Counted from the first letter of the stretch, positions 44,301 to 52,718 are shown. The stretch is 64,000 nt of DNA from Ruminococcus sp. (GCA_013911065.1 JACERV010000029.1:1-64000), one strand, 5' to 3'. Notes: generated by a model not told the origin, from the sequence alone. Translations and numbers: made by a program.

Positions 44301-47300
44301 CTGTTTGTCATTCACTAACAATTCTAACCAGCGATATACCACGCCCCTCATTTCATCAGAAATCCGCCCTGCTTTCACAATCTCCTCAAAGCTGATCGTT
44401 CTTTCAAATGAAATACCTGATTGTTCCAGGACATCTCTAAGAAAACTTAATGTCATGGCATTGATACAGTCACGGAAATCTACCCATACTCCCCCTTTCT
44501 CATTGGAAATATTCAAAATCTTCCGGCAATCAATTTCTTCTCCTTTTTTATCTATGTAAAATTCAGCGGCCATTTCTTCTATCTGCAGAAAAGCAACAAT
44601 CTTCTTATCGTTTTTGCTGTGTTCTACAGCGCTTACGACTGCATTTCTGACACCCGGATACTTCTTAACTGCATTTTCAATCTCGCCCAGCTCAATACGA
44701 TGACCTTTAATCTTTACCTGGCTGTCTTTTCTGCCTAAAAACTCAATTGTTCCATCATTCCATGTCCGTCCGTTATCCCCTGTCTTATACCAGCACATCC
44801 CCTTAGAATCCAAAATAAATTTTTTCTCTGTTAATTGTGTATCTCCCCGATATCCTTTGGCAACACCCGCACCGCCGATCCAAAGCTCACCTTCCACGTA
44901 ATTGGGGCAAGTTCTTCCATAATCATCAACGATTCGATACACTTGGTTCTTCAAGGCCTTTCCATAAGGAATGGATACCCAGTCAGATGGGATTGTCTTT
45001 GGGACCTCCAGATAATTCGACCATATAGAAGCTTCCGTAGCTCCTCCCATCGCAACAATCAGCGATGTTTCATCACTGATAGCATAAAACCGGCCAGGTA
45101 ACTCAATTGGAATCCAGTCTCCTGACAGAAATGCCAGCCGGATCTTTAACCATTTTTTTCTTCCCTCTGCCATAGTCGTAAGCATATCAAATAAGATTGG
45201 AACCGAATCCCACATGGTCACGTTATATTGGTCAATCATCTGTAGCCATACATCTGGATTTTTATAATCTTCCTCGCTTAAAGAAATGATTTTCCCTCCG
45301 GCGGAAAGCGTTCCAAAAATATCATACACAGATAAATCGAAATCAATGGCTGAGACCATCAGCAGTGTATCGTCTTTACCAACATTATATTTTGCATTTA
45401 AATCAAGTATTGTATTGACTGCACTCTGATGTACTATTTCTACACCCTTTGGAACACCTGTGGAGCCTGATGTCATAATGACATAAGCCGGGGAATCATA
45501 TGAAACCTGTACCGGTTCTTCCAGTTGAAGTTCACCCGACATCGCCTGGTCTAAATCGACCACTTTGACATCATCCTCCAAAAGCTTACAGCCATCTATC
45601 GTCTCTGCGTCACTCACGACATACCGGATACCAATCTGATCATATATTTTCTTTCTTCTCTCCCTGGGCTGACTGCCGGCAATCGGAACATAGACTCCAC
45701 CGGCAAATAAAATACCTAAAATTGCATAAATCTGCCGATATCCTCTTGGTAAAGCGATTCCCACATAATCCCCCTGCCTGATTCCTGCATCCCTTAAGCT
45801 GGCTGCAATCTGCAATCCTGTATTCATAAGCTCTTGATAGCGAATCTGCTTTCCAGTGATGCTGTCAATGACCGCAAGTAATTCCGGAGCTTCTTTTGCA
45901 TTTTCCAGAAATTCTGAATACAAATGCTTTTGCGGATATTGCAGCGGCAATATTTCCATTACCTCATTTGTTCTTGTCTTTTTCTGATTGTCAGGCAATA
46001 CATCGATTGTTTTATTCCAATCATCCTGGGCTGCTAATGTTTCCACCATTTTTATCATAGAAGAATACATGTCTTCAATCACTGTGGAATCAAATAATTC
46101 TTCTACATAGTCCCAGCACAATATCAAGTCTCCCATATCAGAGAATGACTGGAAATCTAACCACACCTGAGGTGTCTGGGAAATCATATGGCTCAGTTTT
46201 CCTAATGTTTCTCTTGTCGCTTCTGTCTCAAACGGGAAATCAATATTGCAGGCAAATACGATGGGTGCAATTGATTCGGAACCTCCATTGTTCCTGTTAA
46301 TATCCCGCTGTACCTGTACGCCTGAATAACTGGAGTGTGACATTCTTGAAATGAATGTATGGTTGATTTCTCTGTAATAATCTAAAAACGTCTTTGTTTC
46401 TGAATTTGAAACATCCAGTAACAGCAGATTTGTAAAATCCGCAATCAGTCCTTCTACATCCTGATTTTCCTCATCACGGTCAAAAAGTGGGATATTGATA
46501 ATGAACTTTTGCTGATTCGTCCATCTGCTGATAACCGAGCTATAGACCGTAAGCAGGAACATCGCTGGTGTCATACCATATGTCATCGCCTTTTCCTGCA
46601 GTTTTTTCCATGTTTTCGCTTTTATCTTCTTACTTTTTCTATGAAATCTTACAGTCTTTACCTCTTCCGGTCTTACCCGCAAAGGAATCAATGGTGCTTC
46701 ATAAGGATAGGATTCTATCACCTTACTCCAATACTCTTTATCCTGATTCACTAGTTCATAATTTTCGGATTTTGCCTCTAAATAATTTTTAAAGCAATCC
46801 TTATCATATGTGCGAATCGTTTCTCCCTTATACGCTTTTGTTAATTCTGTAATCAAAATATGTATACTTGCAACATCTGCAACCAGTAAATCCACATCTA
46901 CGAATAATTTACTCTTCCCCTGTGGAAGCAGCGCACATTCCAGATGGATATTTTCTCCATCCTGTACATTCAGTTTTTCATGGGATAATTTTGTTCGGAT
47001 TTCCATAAGCGCTTCATCACATGTTTTCATGTCCATATTTCTAAAATCATGGATAACCGCCTGTTGTAAATGCTGCTCATCTAATACAATCTGTCTTCCA
47101 TTATCTGTAAATTTTGCTCTCAGCATTGGCTGTGCTTTCTGCACCATTTCCCATGCGGATTTTAATCTTTCCTCATCTTCAATATTTCCATCAAACTCAA
47201 AATATGCATGGCATCCTACTCCACCCAATTCCTGATCATTTTGGCGCCCTGCCCAATAAGCATACTGAACATCTGTCAGGTTGAATTCTTCCGTACTGCT

Positions 47301-47573
47301 GCTTTTCGTTTCTTTTTTCTTTGGGATTACAGCATCCTGATCTACATCTTCAATTGCCTCAATGATTTCTGCCCAGTTGTTAAATGTAGGCTGTTCAATT
47401 AAATCACCAAATGAGATTCTGCATCCTCTCTTCTTTAGAAATGCAGAAATTTTCATAATCATGATGGAATTCATGCCTATATGAGTAAGATTGGTATACG
47501 AGTCAAATTCTTTGAGCTTTAGCATGCTTAGAATTTTTTGTTTCAATTCCTCTATTAAATAAGCTTTCTTCAT
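41352..47573 (-). CDS. Nonribosomal peptide synthetase, ArCP-Cy-A(E)-PCP-Cy-PCP (HMWP2-like)
   Basis: 2073 residues, close to the length of yersiniabactin HMWP2. Order: aryl carrier domain (1-75, Ser36 in GMNS); heterocyclization 1 (95-530, D228LLVAD233VAS236); adenylation (545-1000, resuming about 1360-1405) with MTSGSTGVPKG and pocket residues D745 L746 Y749 D788 F814 S816 M841 I849 W850 K1400; embedded methyltransferase/epimerase-like insert whose SAM motif is degenerate (EIGCRDKEF, 1189-1197); carrier Ser1462; heterocyclization 2 (1525-1970, D1656NLILD1661GWS1664); final carrier Ser2028. One adenylation domain must load two carriers. It should make an aryl-bis-thiazoline chain. Confidence 0.94.
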   Translation of the reverse strand: MKKAYLIEELKQKILSMLKLKEFDSYTNLTHIGMNSIMIMKISAFLKKRGCRISFGDLIEQPTFNNWAEIIEAIEDVDQDAVIPKKKETKSSSTEEFNLTDVQYAYWAGRQNDQELGGVGCHAYFEFDGNIEDEERLKSAWEMVQKAQPMLRAKFTDNGRQIVLDEQHLQQAVIHDFRNMDMKTCDEALMEIRTKLSHEKLNVQDGENIHLECALLPQGKSKLFVDVDLLVADVASIHILITELTKAYKGETIRTYDKDCFKNYLEAKSENYELVNQDKEYWSKVIESYPYEAPLIPLRVRPEEVKTVRFHRKSKKIKAKTWKKLQEKAMTYGMTPAMFLLTVYSSVISRWTNQQKFIINIPLFDRDEENQDVEGLIADFTNLLLLDVSNSETKTFLDYYREINHTFISRMSHSSYSGVQVQRDINRNNGGSESIAPIVFACNIDFPFETEATRETLGKLSHMISQTPQVWLDFQSFSDMGDLILCWDYVEELFDSTVIEDMYSSMIKMVETLAAQDDWNKTIDVLPDNQKKTRTNEVMEILPLQYPQKHLYSEFLENAKEAPELLAVIDSITGKQIRYQELMNTGLQIAASLRDAGIRQGDYVGIALPRGYRQIYAILGILFAGGVYVPIAGSQPRERRKKIYDQIGIRYVVSDAETIDGCKLLEDDVKVVDLDQAMSGELQLEEPVQVSYDSPAYVIMTSGSTGVPKGVEIVHQSAVNTILDLNAKYNVGKDDTLLMVSAIDFDLSVYDIFGTLSAGGKIISLSEEDYKNPDVWLQMIDQYNVTMWDSVPILFDMLTTMAEGRKKWLKIRLAFLSGDWIPIELPGRFYAISDETSLIVAMGGATEASIWSNYLEVPKTIPSDWVSIPYGKALKNQVYRIVDDYGRTCPNYVEGELWIGGAGVAKGYRGDTQLTEKKFILDSKGMCWYKTGDNGRTWNDGTIEFLGRKDSQVKIKGHRIELGEIENAVKKYPGVRNAVVSAVEHSKNDKKIVAFLQIEEMAAEFYIDKKGEEIDCRKILNISNEKGGVWVDFRDCINAMTLSFLRDVLEQSGISFERTISFEEIVKAGRISDEMRGVVYRWLELLVNDKQLEKIEDNYLRTERFGQKKQDIHAPFQFYDEVFNSLQADITGILKGEKNPIELFYKEDSNIRPDVLAKHIAGYSENIERTLNLIHNIAEKRKQKKLRILEIGCRDKEFTRAVLKQNKEWIAEYTCLENTIFFQKDYQDIIAEFDELEYKAGNPEDMKNMYADTFDIVIALNSLHRFNNIGDKLREISGLLKPDGCLIGSELNKELLIIEVVPGILEKGFIDMDLSIRGGSVIPDVQSMKQQLEVSGYKINYITEEEEVSSDGSMLFVGTLSNKKELTFHRLIHYLEGEIPSYMMPFAFYKVDQLPLNKNGKIDRKKLSSIVKQNMKTQDETASFSESGQMNKTQALLMNIFEQVLHVQNIKAQDNYFALGGDSLTATQVIGLLRNQHNINISIKNIFENPKALELARFIEQNADSLKVEKDESQIIIDKENENEPFPLTNVQFAYWIGRKGAFNMGNVSTHCYYEFDCMELDILKLQKVWNDMIAYHGMLRAVVSENGEQRIMNKAPMYLIQTANLSGFDEEAKQRYLYEAREQMSRQVIDAEKWPLFDMKLTMIDQNNLRLHISFDNLILDGWSMFYLLDEMAERYRNDDYKEEELQISFRDYVISLNKARSTEKYEKDKTYWLSRLNDFSKQPMIPLAKRESELSDYRFCRRHMHLEADEWEKVKLLSQNSEITPTVFLLTAFSDSLRRWSYNKSFALNLTQFERSFQHPQINKLVGDFTNLTLLETKYIKGSSFMERAKAIQKQLISDLEHSLYTAVEFERELRHRDGNLKDSIMPIVFTSGLGINQWDDNKWIGKLSYNISQTPQVWIDHQVVEQNDGLTLNWDSVDELLSKELLDKMFDYYKSQIYFYIADPQNMTIVSDENWEISEGSRAQEEKITKSDTSKENAEHDSYTNSSEQNPGKEYKEKLAVIWEELLQVPVKDFSKTFFELGGNSLGMVKMINEINGELQADITIIDIVEHDSIEGLAGFLVDNIEEGMI

Positions 47574-47589
47574 TTTCTGTCTACCTTTT

Positions 47590-48849
47590 CTATTTTTGAT
47601 TCAGTGGAATCTTTTTCTGAATTATATCTGCAGCAATATCAATTCCATTGTCACTTACTTCCGCGGAAAATTTCTCTGAATTGATTCGATAGTTGTCATC
47701 GCTGATTAAATCAATGATACTGTTTTCAAATTCTGTTTCGTTTATCCCCTTTTTTACATTAATTGGTGCGGGGCCCACTCTCAGGTAAAAACATTGTCCG
47801 CCCCAAAAGACCTGATCAGCTCCAAACGCCATAATAAGCTGTGGTTTTCCATTTCTCATGCAGGCATGCACAGTACCATTTCCACCATGATGAATTGCTG
47901 CATCTACTTTGTGAATGAACTGCTCAAACGGGATATAATCCATGATATAAATTCTCTGTGATTGCTTCTTAAATTCTCGGTTAATCAGGTCCCTGCAGCT
48001 TTTCGGCACGATTACACCTTTATTTTCTTTCAGCAAAATCCTTATTATTCTTCGGTATAGTCCGTCAGCTTTATCATAATTCATACTTCCAAACCCAACA
48101 TAAACCGTGCCTTCACATTGATCAATAAACTGATAAAGCTTTTTTATCTCCTCATTCTCCTGGTTTTTAGCCAGGCGAATCCAGTTTCCTGTAAGATAGA
48201 TATGGTCACCCCACTTTTTATCTTTATTTGCCAGAACCTGGTCGTACTGATATAGGGTAATGATGTTTTCTCCGTTCATCTTCCTGTAATCTCCAAACCT
48301 GCCCATTTTCTTTAGTCCTAAGCGCTCTCTCCAGATATTTACCGTTTTTACCGCCGCCCAGGCCATTAGTGTCCGGCACATGATATTTCCAAAATAACAG
48401 GACAAACTATCACGTTTCATAGTATCCATGAGAGAACAATACTTTCTTGTTACATCAAACGGGAATGCAAATGTCCGTATCACCGGTATATGAAATTTTT
48501 CAGCAAAATGATATGCCAGAGCACCAAACTGCATATAGATGATCAGGTCATTTTTTTCACAAGCCCTGTAAAAATCATCATACAGATCCGGGTATTTCCC
48601 CAGCAGAAAACTGATTCCATTCATTCCTTCAGAACGTGTATTATTACTATTTCCAAGTAACAGGCTTACCATTTCTTCCGAATCTCCTGATATTTTCGAA
48701 AATACCAGTCCCCTTTTCTCGACTATATCTCTGTAATTTTCAAATGTTGCCAGACGGTATTCATATCCTCTTTTTACCAGTTCTTCCCCCAGCAAAATAA
48801 ACGGCATTATATCCCCATAAGATCCCAGAGTTATGGCCGTTATTTTCAT
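47590..48849 (-). CDS. GT1-family glycosyltransferase
   Basis: 419 residues, two-domain GT-B enzyme. The N-terminal acceptor domain starts MKITAITLGSYGDIMPFILL; the C-terminal donor domain has the signature HHGGNGTVHACMRNGKPQLI followed by FGADQVFWGG. Family members (natural-product glycosyltransferases, and IroB of salmochelin) move sugars from UDP-sugars to small molecules. Overlap of four bases with the acetyltransferase and position inside the synthetase operon suggest it glycosylates the siderophore. Confidence 0.9.
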   Translation of the reverse strand: MKITAITLGSYGDIMPFILLGEELVKRGYEYRLATFENYRDIVEKRGLVFSKISGDSEEMVSLLLGNSNNTRSEGMNGISFLLGKYPDLYDDFYRACEKNDLIIYMQFGALAYHFAEKFHIPVIRTFAFPFDVTRKYCSLMDTMKRDSLSCYFGNIMCRTLMAWAAVKTVNIWRERLGLKKMGRFGDYRKMNGENIITLYQYDQVLANKDKKWGDHIYLTGNWIRLAKNQENEEIKKLYQFIDQCEGTVYVGFGSMNYDKADGLYRRIIRILLKENKGVIVPKSCRDLINREFKKQSQRIYIMDYIPFEQFIHKVDAAIHHGGNGTVHACMRNGKPQLIMAFGADQVFWGGQCFYLRVGPAPINVKKGINETEFENSIIDLISDDNYRINSEKFSAEVSDNGIDIAADIIQKKIPLNQK

Positions 48850-49418
48850 TCTTCTTTCTCCGGCAGACTTCGGATTACTTTACATGGATTTCCTGCCGCA
48901 AGTACATTTGCCGGAATATCTTTCGTTACTACAGAACCCGATCCTATAACACTATTTTCTCCTATGGTTATTCCTCTATGTTCAGGGCAAACAACCGTTA
49001 CACGGGAGCCGATGTATACATTGTCCTCAATCACAATGGGATTTGCATATCCGTACCCAGCCTTTCTTCTTTTTGGATTCACACTATGTCCCGAACTTAT
49101 AAACTCGCAATTTGGTCCAACCCAGACATCATCTCCAAACTTAACTTCCCCGCCGTCTAATATGCAGCAATAGCTATTTATTGCCACCATATTTCCAAGC
49201 TCAATATTGTATCCCAGGGCACATTTAAAGGGAGAAAATATAAGGAAATCTCCATCTGCTCTCTTGAATAATTTTTTCAGAAGTTCATTTCTTTTTTCAA
49301 TATCAGATGCAGGAATATTATTGTATTCATAGCAAAGCTCTTCTGTCCTTAGCATATCATGCAACATATCTCTGCGATTGTTTATGTTAAAGTCTTCATT
49401 TTCATTATTCTTTTCCAT
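48846..49418 (-). CDS. Hexapeptide-repeat O-acetyltransferase (LacA/Maa-like)
   Basis: 190 residues. An N-terminal helical region is followed by left-handed beta-helix repeats (VKFGDDVWVGPNCEFISSGH; IVIEDNVYIGSRVTVVCPEH) and an ending NPCKVIRSL typical of maltose/galactoside acetyltransferases. The catalytic His is in SSGHSVNP. It uses acetyl-CoA to acetylate hydroxyls, often of sugars. Adjacent to a glycosyltransferase, it could acetylate the transferred sugar. The ATG at 49418 is preferred over an upstream TTG. Confidence 0.88.
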   Translation of the reverse strand: MEKNNENEDFNINNRRDMLHDMLRTEELCYEYNNIPASDIEKRNELLKKLFKRADGDFLIFSPFKCALGYNIELGNMVAINSYCCILDGGEVKFGDDVWVGPNCEFISSGHSVNPKRRKAGYGYANPIVIEDNVYIGSRVTVVCPEHRGITIGENSVIGSGSVVTKDIPANVLAAGNPCKVIRSLPEKEE

Positions 49419-51003
49419 GAGATAATTTTTCCTTTCCAATTTCAATTAATCTTTTTTTATCTGTTTTTCCAATTTTTGTTAAAGGAAGCATATCAGTCAT
49501 AAATACACAATCTGGTAATTTAAATAATGCCAGTTCCTTTTCCGTAAGATAATTTCTCACTTCACTCAATGTAATATCATTGTCAGAAACAATAAATACG
49601 CAAATCATTTCTCCTTGATTTTCATCTGGTAATCCTACAACTGCACAATCTTTAATTGAATCCATACTGATTAAATATGTTTCAATTTCAGAAGGAATTA
49701 TTTTTTCTCCGGATTTATTAATTAATTCAGTAATTCTTCCGGAGATTTTGAGATTGCCATCTTCACTTAGGTATGCACGATCGCCTGTTTTATAAAATCC
49801 ATCTTCTGTAAAGAATTTTTTATTTTCCGGATTATTGTAATAAGAATGTATCGTATATGGTCCCCGGATAAGCAGTTCTCCATATTCTCCGTTTTTTAAT
49901 GGATTGCCGTTCTCGTCTGCAATTTTTATTTCATCATATGGTGAGATTGGTTTGCCCTGAAACACTTTTATGATTTCTTTGCTGTCCGAGAGCGCAGTCA
50001 TTGTATTCAGCCCCTCTGCAACACCAAATACCTGCTGCAGGGTAAATACATCCAGATCAATTAATTCCTGGGCAATTGCTTCTTCCAGAAATGCACCTCC
50101 AATTTGAACTACTCTTAAAGACGATATGTCGTATGCATCTTCTTTTAACATTTCCAGCATCAATTTCGCCATGGAAGGGACCATGGATATAAATGTTGCT
50201 TTATACTCTTCAATAAGCTCTAACCCCTCATTCATATCCGGATATGTACTTAGGAGCAGCGTTGCCCCCTTTGAAAAGGTCCCCAGAAATCCAGGATGTC
50301 CAATAATAAAATTATGTGCCAATGGCAGGATTACTAATACAATATCTGTTTTTTTCAGTTCGCATCTTCTTACTGACATCTCCGTATCATACAGATAATC
50401 TCCGTGGGTCCGTGGAATCAGCTTTGACATTCCAGTCGTACCACCAGATAGCGATAAGAATGCAATATCCAGATTCTCTACACATGGAAATTTCTTTCTC
50501 TTTATAATATCCAGACTGTCTGCAACAGGTTTGTCACTATTAATCTGGAGTATATGCTGTATCTGATTATCCTCTTTCAATTCACTGATAATCTGCGCAT
50601 ATTCGAATCCCATATAACGGTCCTGGCATATGTATCCTGTGGGCTTTGCTGTATGAATCATACCCTTTATCTCGTTAATTCTGTGTGCCGGCAAAGCCAT
50701 GATTGGAATTGCCCCTATTTTCAGCAGCCCAAAGAAACAAAGAATGTAATTTATGCTATTCGGAAGCTGTAGTATAACTCGGTCTTTCGGCTGAATTCCC
50801 ATATTTATTAAACCTGCAGCCGTTTCAGAGATTAGTCGTCCAATCTCTGCATAAGTGATCTTTTCATCGTTTGAAATAATACAGATAGATTCTCTATATT
50901 TTTCACACCATTCAGACATTGCATCTGCAATTGTACTGTTGTTCCAGCCTTCAATCGTCTGATACTTTTTGTACTTTTCTCTATGCATTTTCCATCCTGC
51001 CAT
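49405..51003 (-). CDS. Aryl-acid AMP ligase (YbtE/DhbE/EntE-like)
   Basis: 532 residues, stand-alone adenylation enzyme that activates an aromatic acid and loads it on the aryl carrier domain of the HMWP2-like synthetase. Motifs: LSLSGGTTGMSKLIPRTH (P-loop), LPLAHNF with the aryl-acid-specific Asn, and LQQVFGVAEGLN. At the position after HNF-II-G, where I recall Ser for 2,3-dihydroxybenzoate and Cys for salicylate enzymes, there is His. The substrate may therefore be unusual. An ATG five codons in (50988) is an alternative start. Confidence 0.92.
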   Translation of the reverse strand: MAGWKMHREKYKKYQTIEGWNNSTIADAMSEWCEKYRESICIISNDEKITYAEIGRLISETAAGLINMGIQPKDRVILQLPNSINYILCFFGLLKIGAIPIMALPAHRINEIKGMIHTAKPTGYICQDRYMGFEYAQIISELKEDNQIQHILQINSDKPVADSLDIIKRKKFPCVENLDIAFLSLSGGTTGMSKLIPRTHGDYLYDTEMSVRRCELKKTDIVLVILPLAHNFIIGHPGFLGTFSKGATLLLSTYPDMNEGLELIEEYKATFISMVPSMAKLMLEMLKEDAYDISSLRVVQIGGAFLEEAIAQELIDLDVFTLQQVFGVAEGLNTMTALSDSKEIIKVFQGKPISPYDEIKIADENGNPLKNGEYGELLIRGPYTIHSYYNNPENKKFFTEDGFYKTGDRAYLSEDGNLKISGRITELINKSGEKIIPSEIETYLISMDSIKDCAVVGLPDENQGEMICVFIVSDNDITLSEVRNYLTEKELALFKLPDCVFMTDMLPLTKIGKTDKKRLIEIGKEKLSHGKE

Positions 51004-51034
51004 TCTTTCTTTTTATTTTTATATCCCTTATATA

Positions 51035-51835
51035 TTACCTTTCCAGCCTCAGTGATAAGTCAGGCAGGAGTGCCTGCATGATATGTTCTTTAATAACATC
51101 TAATACATCATCTGTATTTGTATCTATAAACAGGTGCTCTCCTTCTATATCCTTATGTCTGAATTCTGCTGTTGTATAATGCTTCCATTCCTGCAGATCT
51201 GCCTGTGATATTTCCGGATCCTTTGTTCCCCGCAATGCCAAAACCGGCACATGGATTTTCCGATACTTTTCATCCTGATATGTATCCGCTAATGTAAAAT
51301 CAGCCCGGAGTACCGGTCCAAAAATTGCCCACAAATCTTTATTTTCAAACAATCCTCTCGGAGTCCGTCCATACTGGGATAAGCTATTAAAAAAGTTCTC
51401 CTCTGCCAATTGATAAATTGGATTTACTTCTCTTCTGTTAGGCGCAAGCCCTCCGGAAACTATAATTCCACGCAGATTCTTCTGCTTTACTTCTTCAAAC
51501 CGTACCGCTAATTCATATGCAACCCTGCTGCCCGCGCTATGACCAAATAGGACAAATGGATGCTGAATCCCTTTGTTCATTTCTTCAAAAAGACTTGTAA
51601 CCAGCGTATTCATATCCTTCACCGGTTTTTCCATTATTCGTTCTTCATGACCTGGATAATGTGCGGGATAAACATGAATATCATCTCCCAACTTTTCCTG
51701 CCATAGCCGAAATACAGATGCGCCGCCTCCCGCATATGGAAAGCAGAAAAGCCTTATTCCCTTCTCCTTCACATCATACCGGTCAAAATATTGTGTCTTT
51801 GCTATGTTCTTACTTGATATCCCTGGCTGTTGCAT
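51035..51835 (-). CDS. Type II thioesterase
   Basis: 266 residues, alpha/beta hydrolase that removes wrong or stalled acyl groups from carrier domains. Markers: FPYAGGGASVFRLWQ, GHSAGS with Ser100, and EGEHLF with the catalytic His near the C-terminus. The ATG at 51835 lies after AGGAGG; an upstream ATG at 51856 lacks a site. It is the first gene of the biosynthetic operon, with the inverted repeat 26 bases upstream. Confidence 0.92.
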   Translation of the reverse strand: MQQPGISSKNIAKTQYFDRYDVKEKGIRLFCFPYAGGGASVFRLWQEKLGDDIHVYPAHYPGHEERIMEKPVKDMNTLVTSLFEEMNKGIQHPFVLFGHSAGSRVAYELAVRFEEVKQKNLRGIIVSGGLAPNRREVNPIYQLAEENFFNSLSQYGRTPRGLFENKDLWAIFGPVLRADFTLADTYQDEKYRKIHVPVLALRGTKDPEISQADLQEWKHYTTAEFRHKDIEGEHLFIDTNTDDVLDVIKEHIMQALLPDLSLRLER

Positions 51836-51860
51836 GATTGCGTACCCTCCTGGCATTAAT

Positions 51861-51876
51861 GTTAGTCTTAACTAAC
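51861..51876. promoter_or_regulatory. GTTAG-N6-CTAAC site ahead of the biosynthetic operon
   Basis: GTTAGTCTTAACTAAC, 15 of 16 bases identical to the site before agrA. It overlaps the agrB stop codon and ends 26 bases before the thioesterase ATG. The bases just downstream (ATTAAT) could serve as a -10, but no good -35 is seen, so activation or read-through from agrDB is possible. Confidence 0.7.
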
Positions 51877-52456
51877 CTATTTTTAAAAATTTTTGGATTA
51901 CTACGGTAATTATCCCACCCAAAATTACAAACTGCGCAATTGATATTACTATATTTACCATCTGTATCTGAAGGCAAACGCTTATAACAAAAATTAACAG
52001 TTCAACTGCCAGTACAATCTTCGTACGACAGGTATATACTTTTTTCTCTATATCATCCAGCCTCTTATTCTTTGTATCTACCGGCCCTAATTTCCAGATA
52101 AATATCCCAGAAACAATTACAACACCTATCCATACATACAATGGTATTGTATAAAACAACTCTTTAAACCCAATTGCTATAATTACAGACACTAGCGCAG
52201 AAAATGTAATACACACTTCTGCTTTTTCAAAATGGAACCCGCCGGCATACTGCCTAAGGGGAATGAATGCTGCCATAAATAGCAGCATTTCCCAATATGT
52301 TCCCATTATGCCTGCAATAAGTATCATCAATATACCACTGATGATTTTTCCAATGAGCAGTTGGTAACCGAACACATATGTCACTTTTTTATCTTCTTCC
52401 AAAATTCCTCTGTATACTTGTATAAAAACTATCCTCTCTGCCCACTTCCTAATCAT
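51872..52456 (-). CDS. agrB: AgrB-type peptide-processing membrane protease
   Basis: 194 residues with about five hydrophobic segments. The catalytic pair is visible in RQYAGGFHFEKAEVC: the His and Cys are seven residues apart, as in Staphylococcus AgrB. It cleaves the AgrD C-terminal tail and forms the cyclic thiolactone. It starts one base after agrD, so the order is agrD-agrB, unlike the staphylococcal agrBDCA order. Confidence 0.94.
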   Translation of the reverse strand: MIRKWAERIVFIQVYRGILEEDKKVTYVFGYQLLIGKIISGILMILIAGIMGTYWEMLLFMAAFIPLRQYAGGFHFEKAEVCITFSALVSVIIAIGFKELFYTIPLYVWIGVVIVSGIFIWKLGPVDTKNKRLDDIEKKVYTCRTKIVLAVELLIFVISVCLQIQMVNIVISIAQFVILGGIITVVIQKFLKIG

Positions 52457-52457
52457 C

Positions 52458-52622
52458 TCAGAACTTCCTGTACTTATCCTTTAATTCATCTGGTGCTTCC
52501 GGCTGTCCCCAAATCCAGGAACAAGTTACATTTACTGCATTAACGGCCATTACCATAGCAAGGCAGTTCATTAGAATCATTCCTTTTGATGTGAATTTTG
52601 ATAAAAAGTTTTTCCTCTTCAT
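52458..52622 (-). CDS. agrD: AgrD autoinducer peptide precursor
   Basis: 54 residues, too short for most gene callers. Residues 1-29 form an amphipathic leader; the core is NVTCSWIW (31-38) with Cys34; the tail GQPEAPDELKDKYRKF resembles the staphylococcal DEVEVPKEL recognition tail. The predicted mature signal is a five-residue thiolactone ring Cys34-Ser-Trp-Ile-Trp38 with a short N-terminal extension. AAAGGAG lies before the ATG, with its own promoter upstream. Confidence 0.93.
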   Translation of the reverse strand: MKRKNFLSKFTSKGMILMNCLAMVMAVNAVNVTCSWIWGQPEAPDELKDKYRKF

Positions 52623-52649
52623 AATTCAATCTCCTTTTCGTTTTCCCTT

Positions 52650-52678
52650 TTTATACAACTTTCTACCTTTGTTGACAA
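52650..52678 (-). promoter_or_regulatory. agrDB promoter
   Basis: Minus-strand TTGTCA (52673-52678), a 17-base spacer and TATAAA (52650-52655), 27 bases before agrD. Confidence 0.75.
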
Positions 52679-52718
52679 TATCGTTTGCCCAATCGACATC
52701 TAACTCTGCAAAATCGGT

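Noticed and set aside
51861-51876. DtxR/IdeR iron box
   Set aside because: The GTTAG and CTAAC arms recall it, but the real box has a one-base centre in TTAGGTTAGCCTAACCTAA; here the arms are six bases apart.
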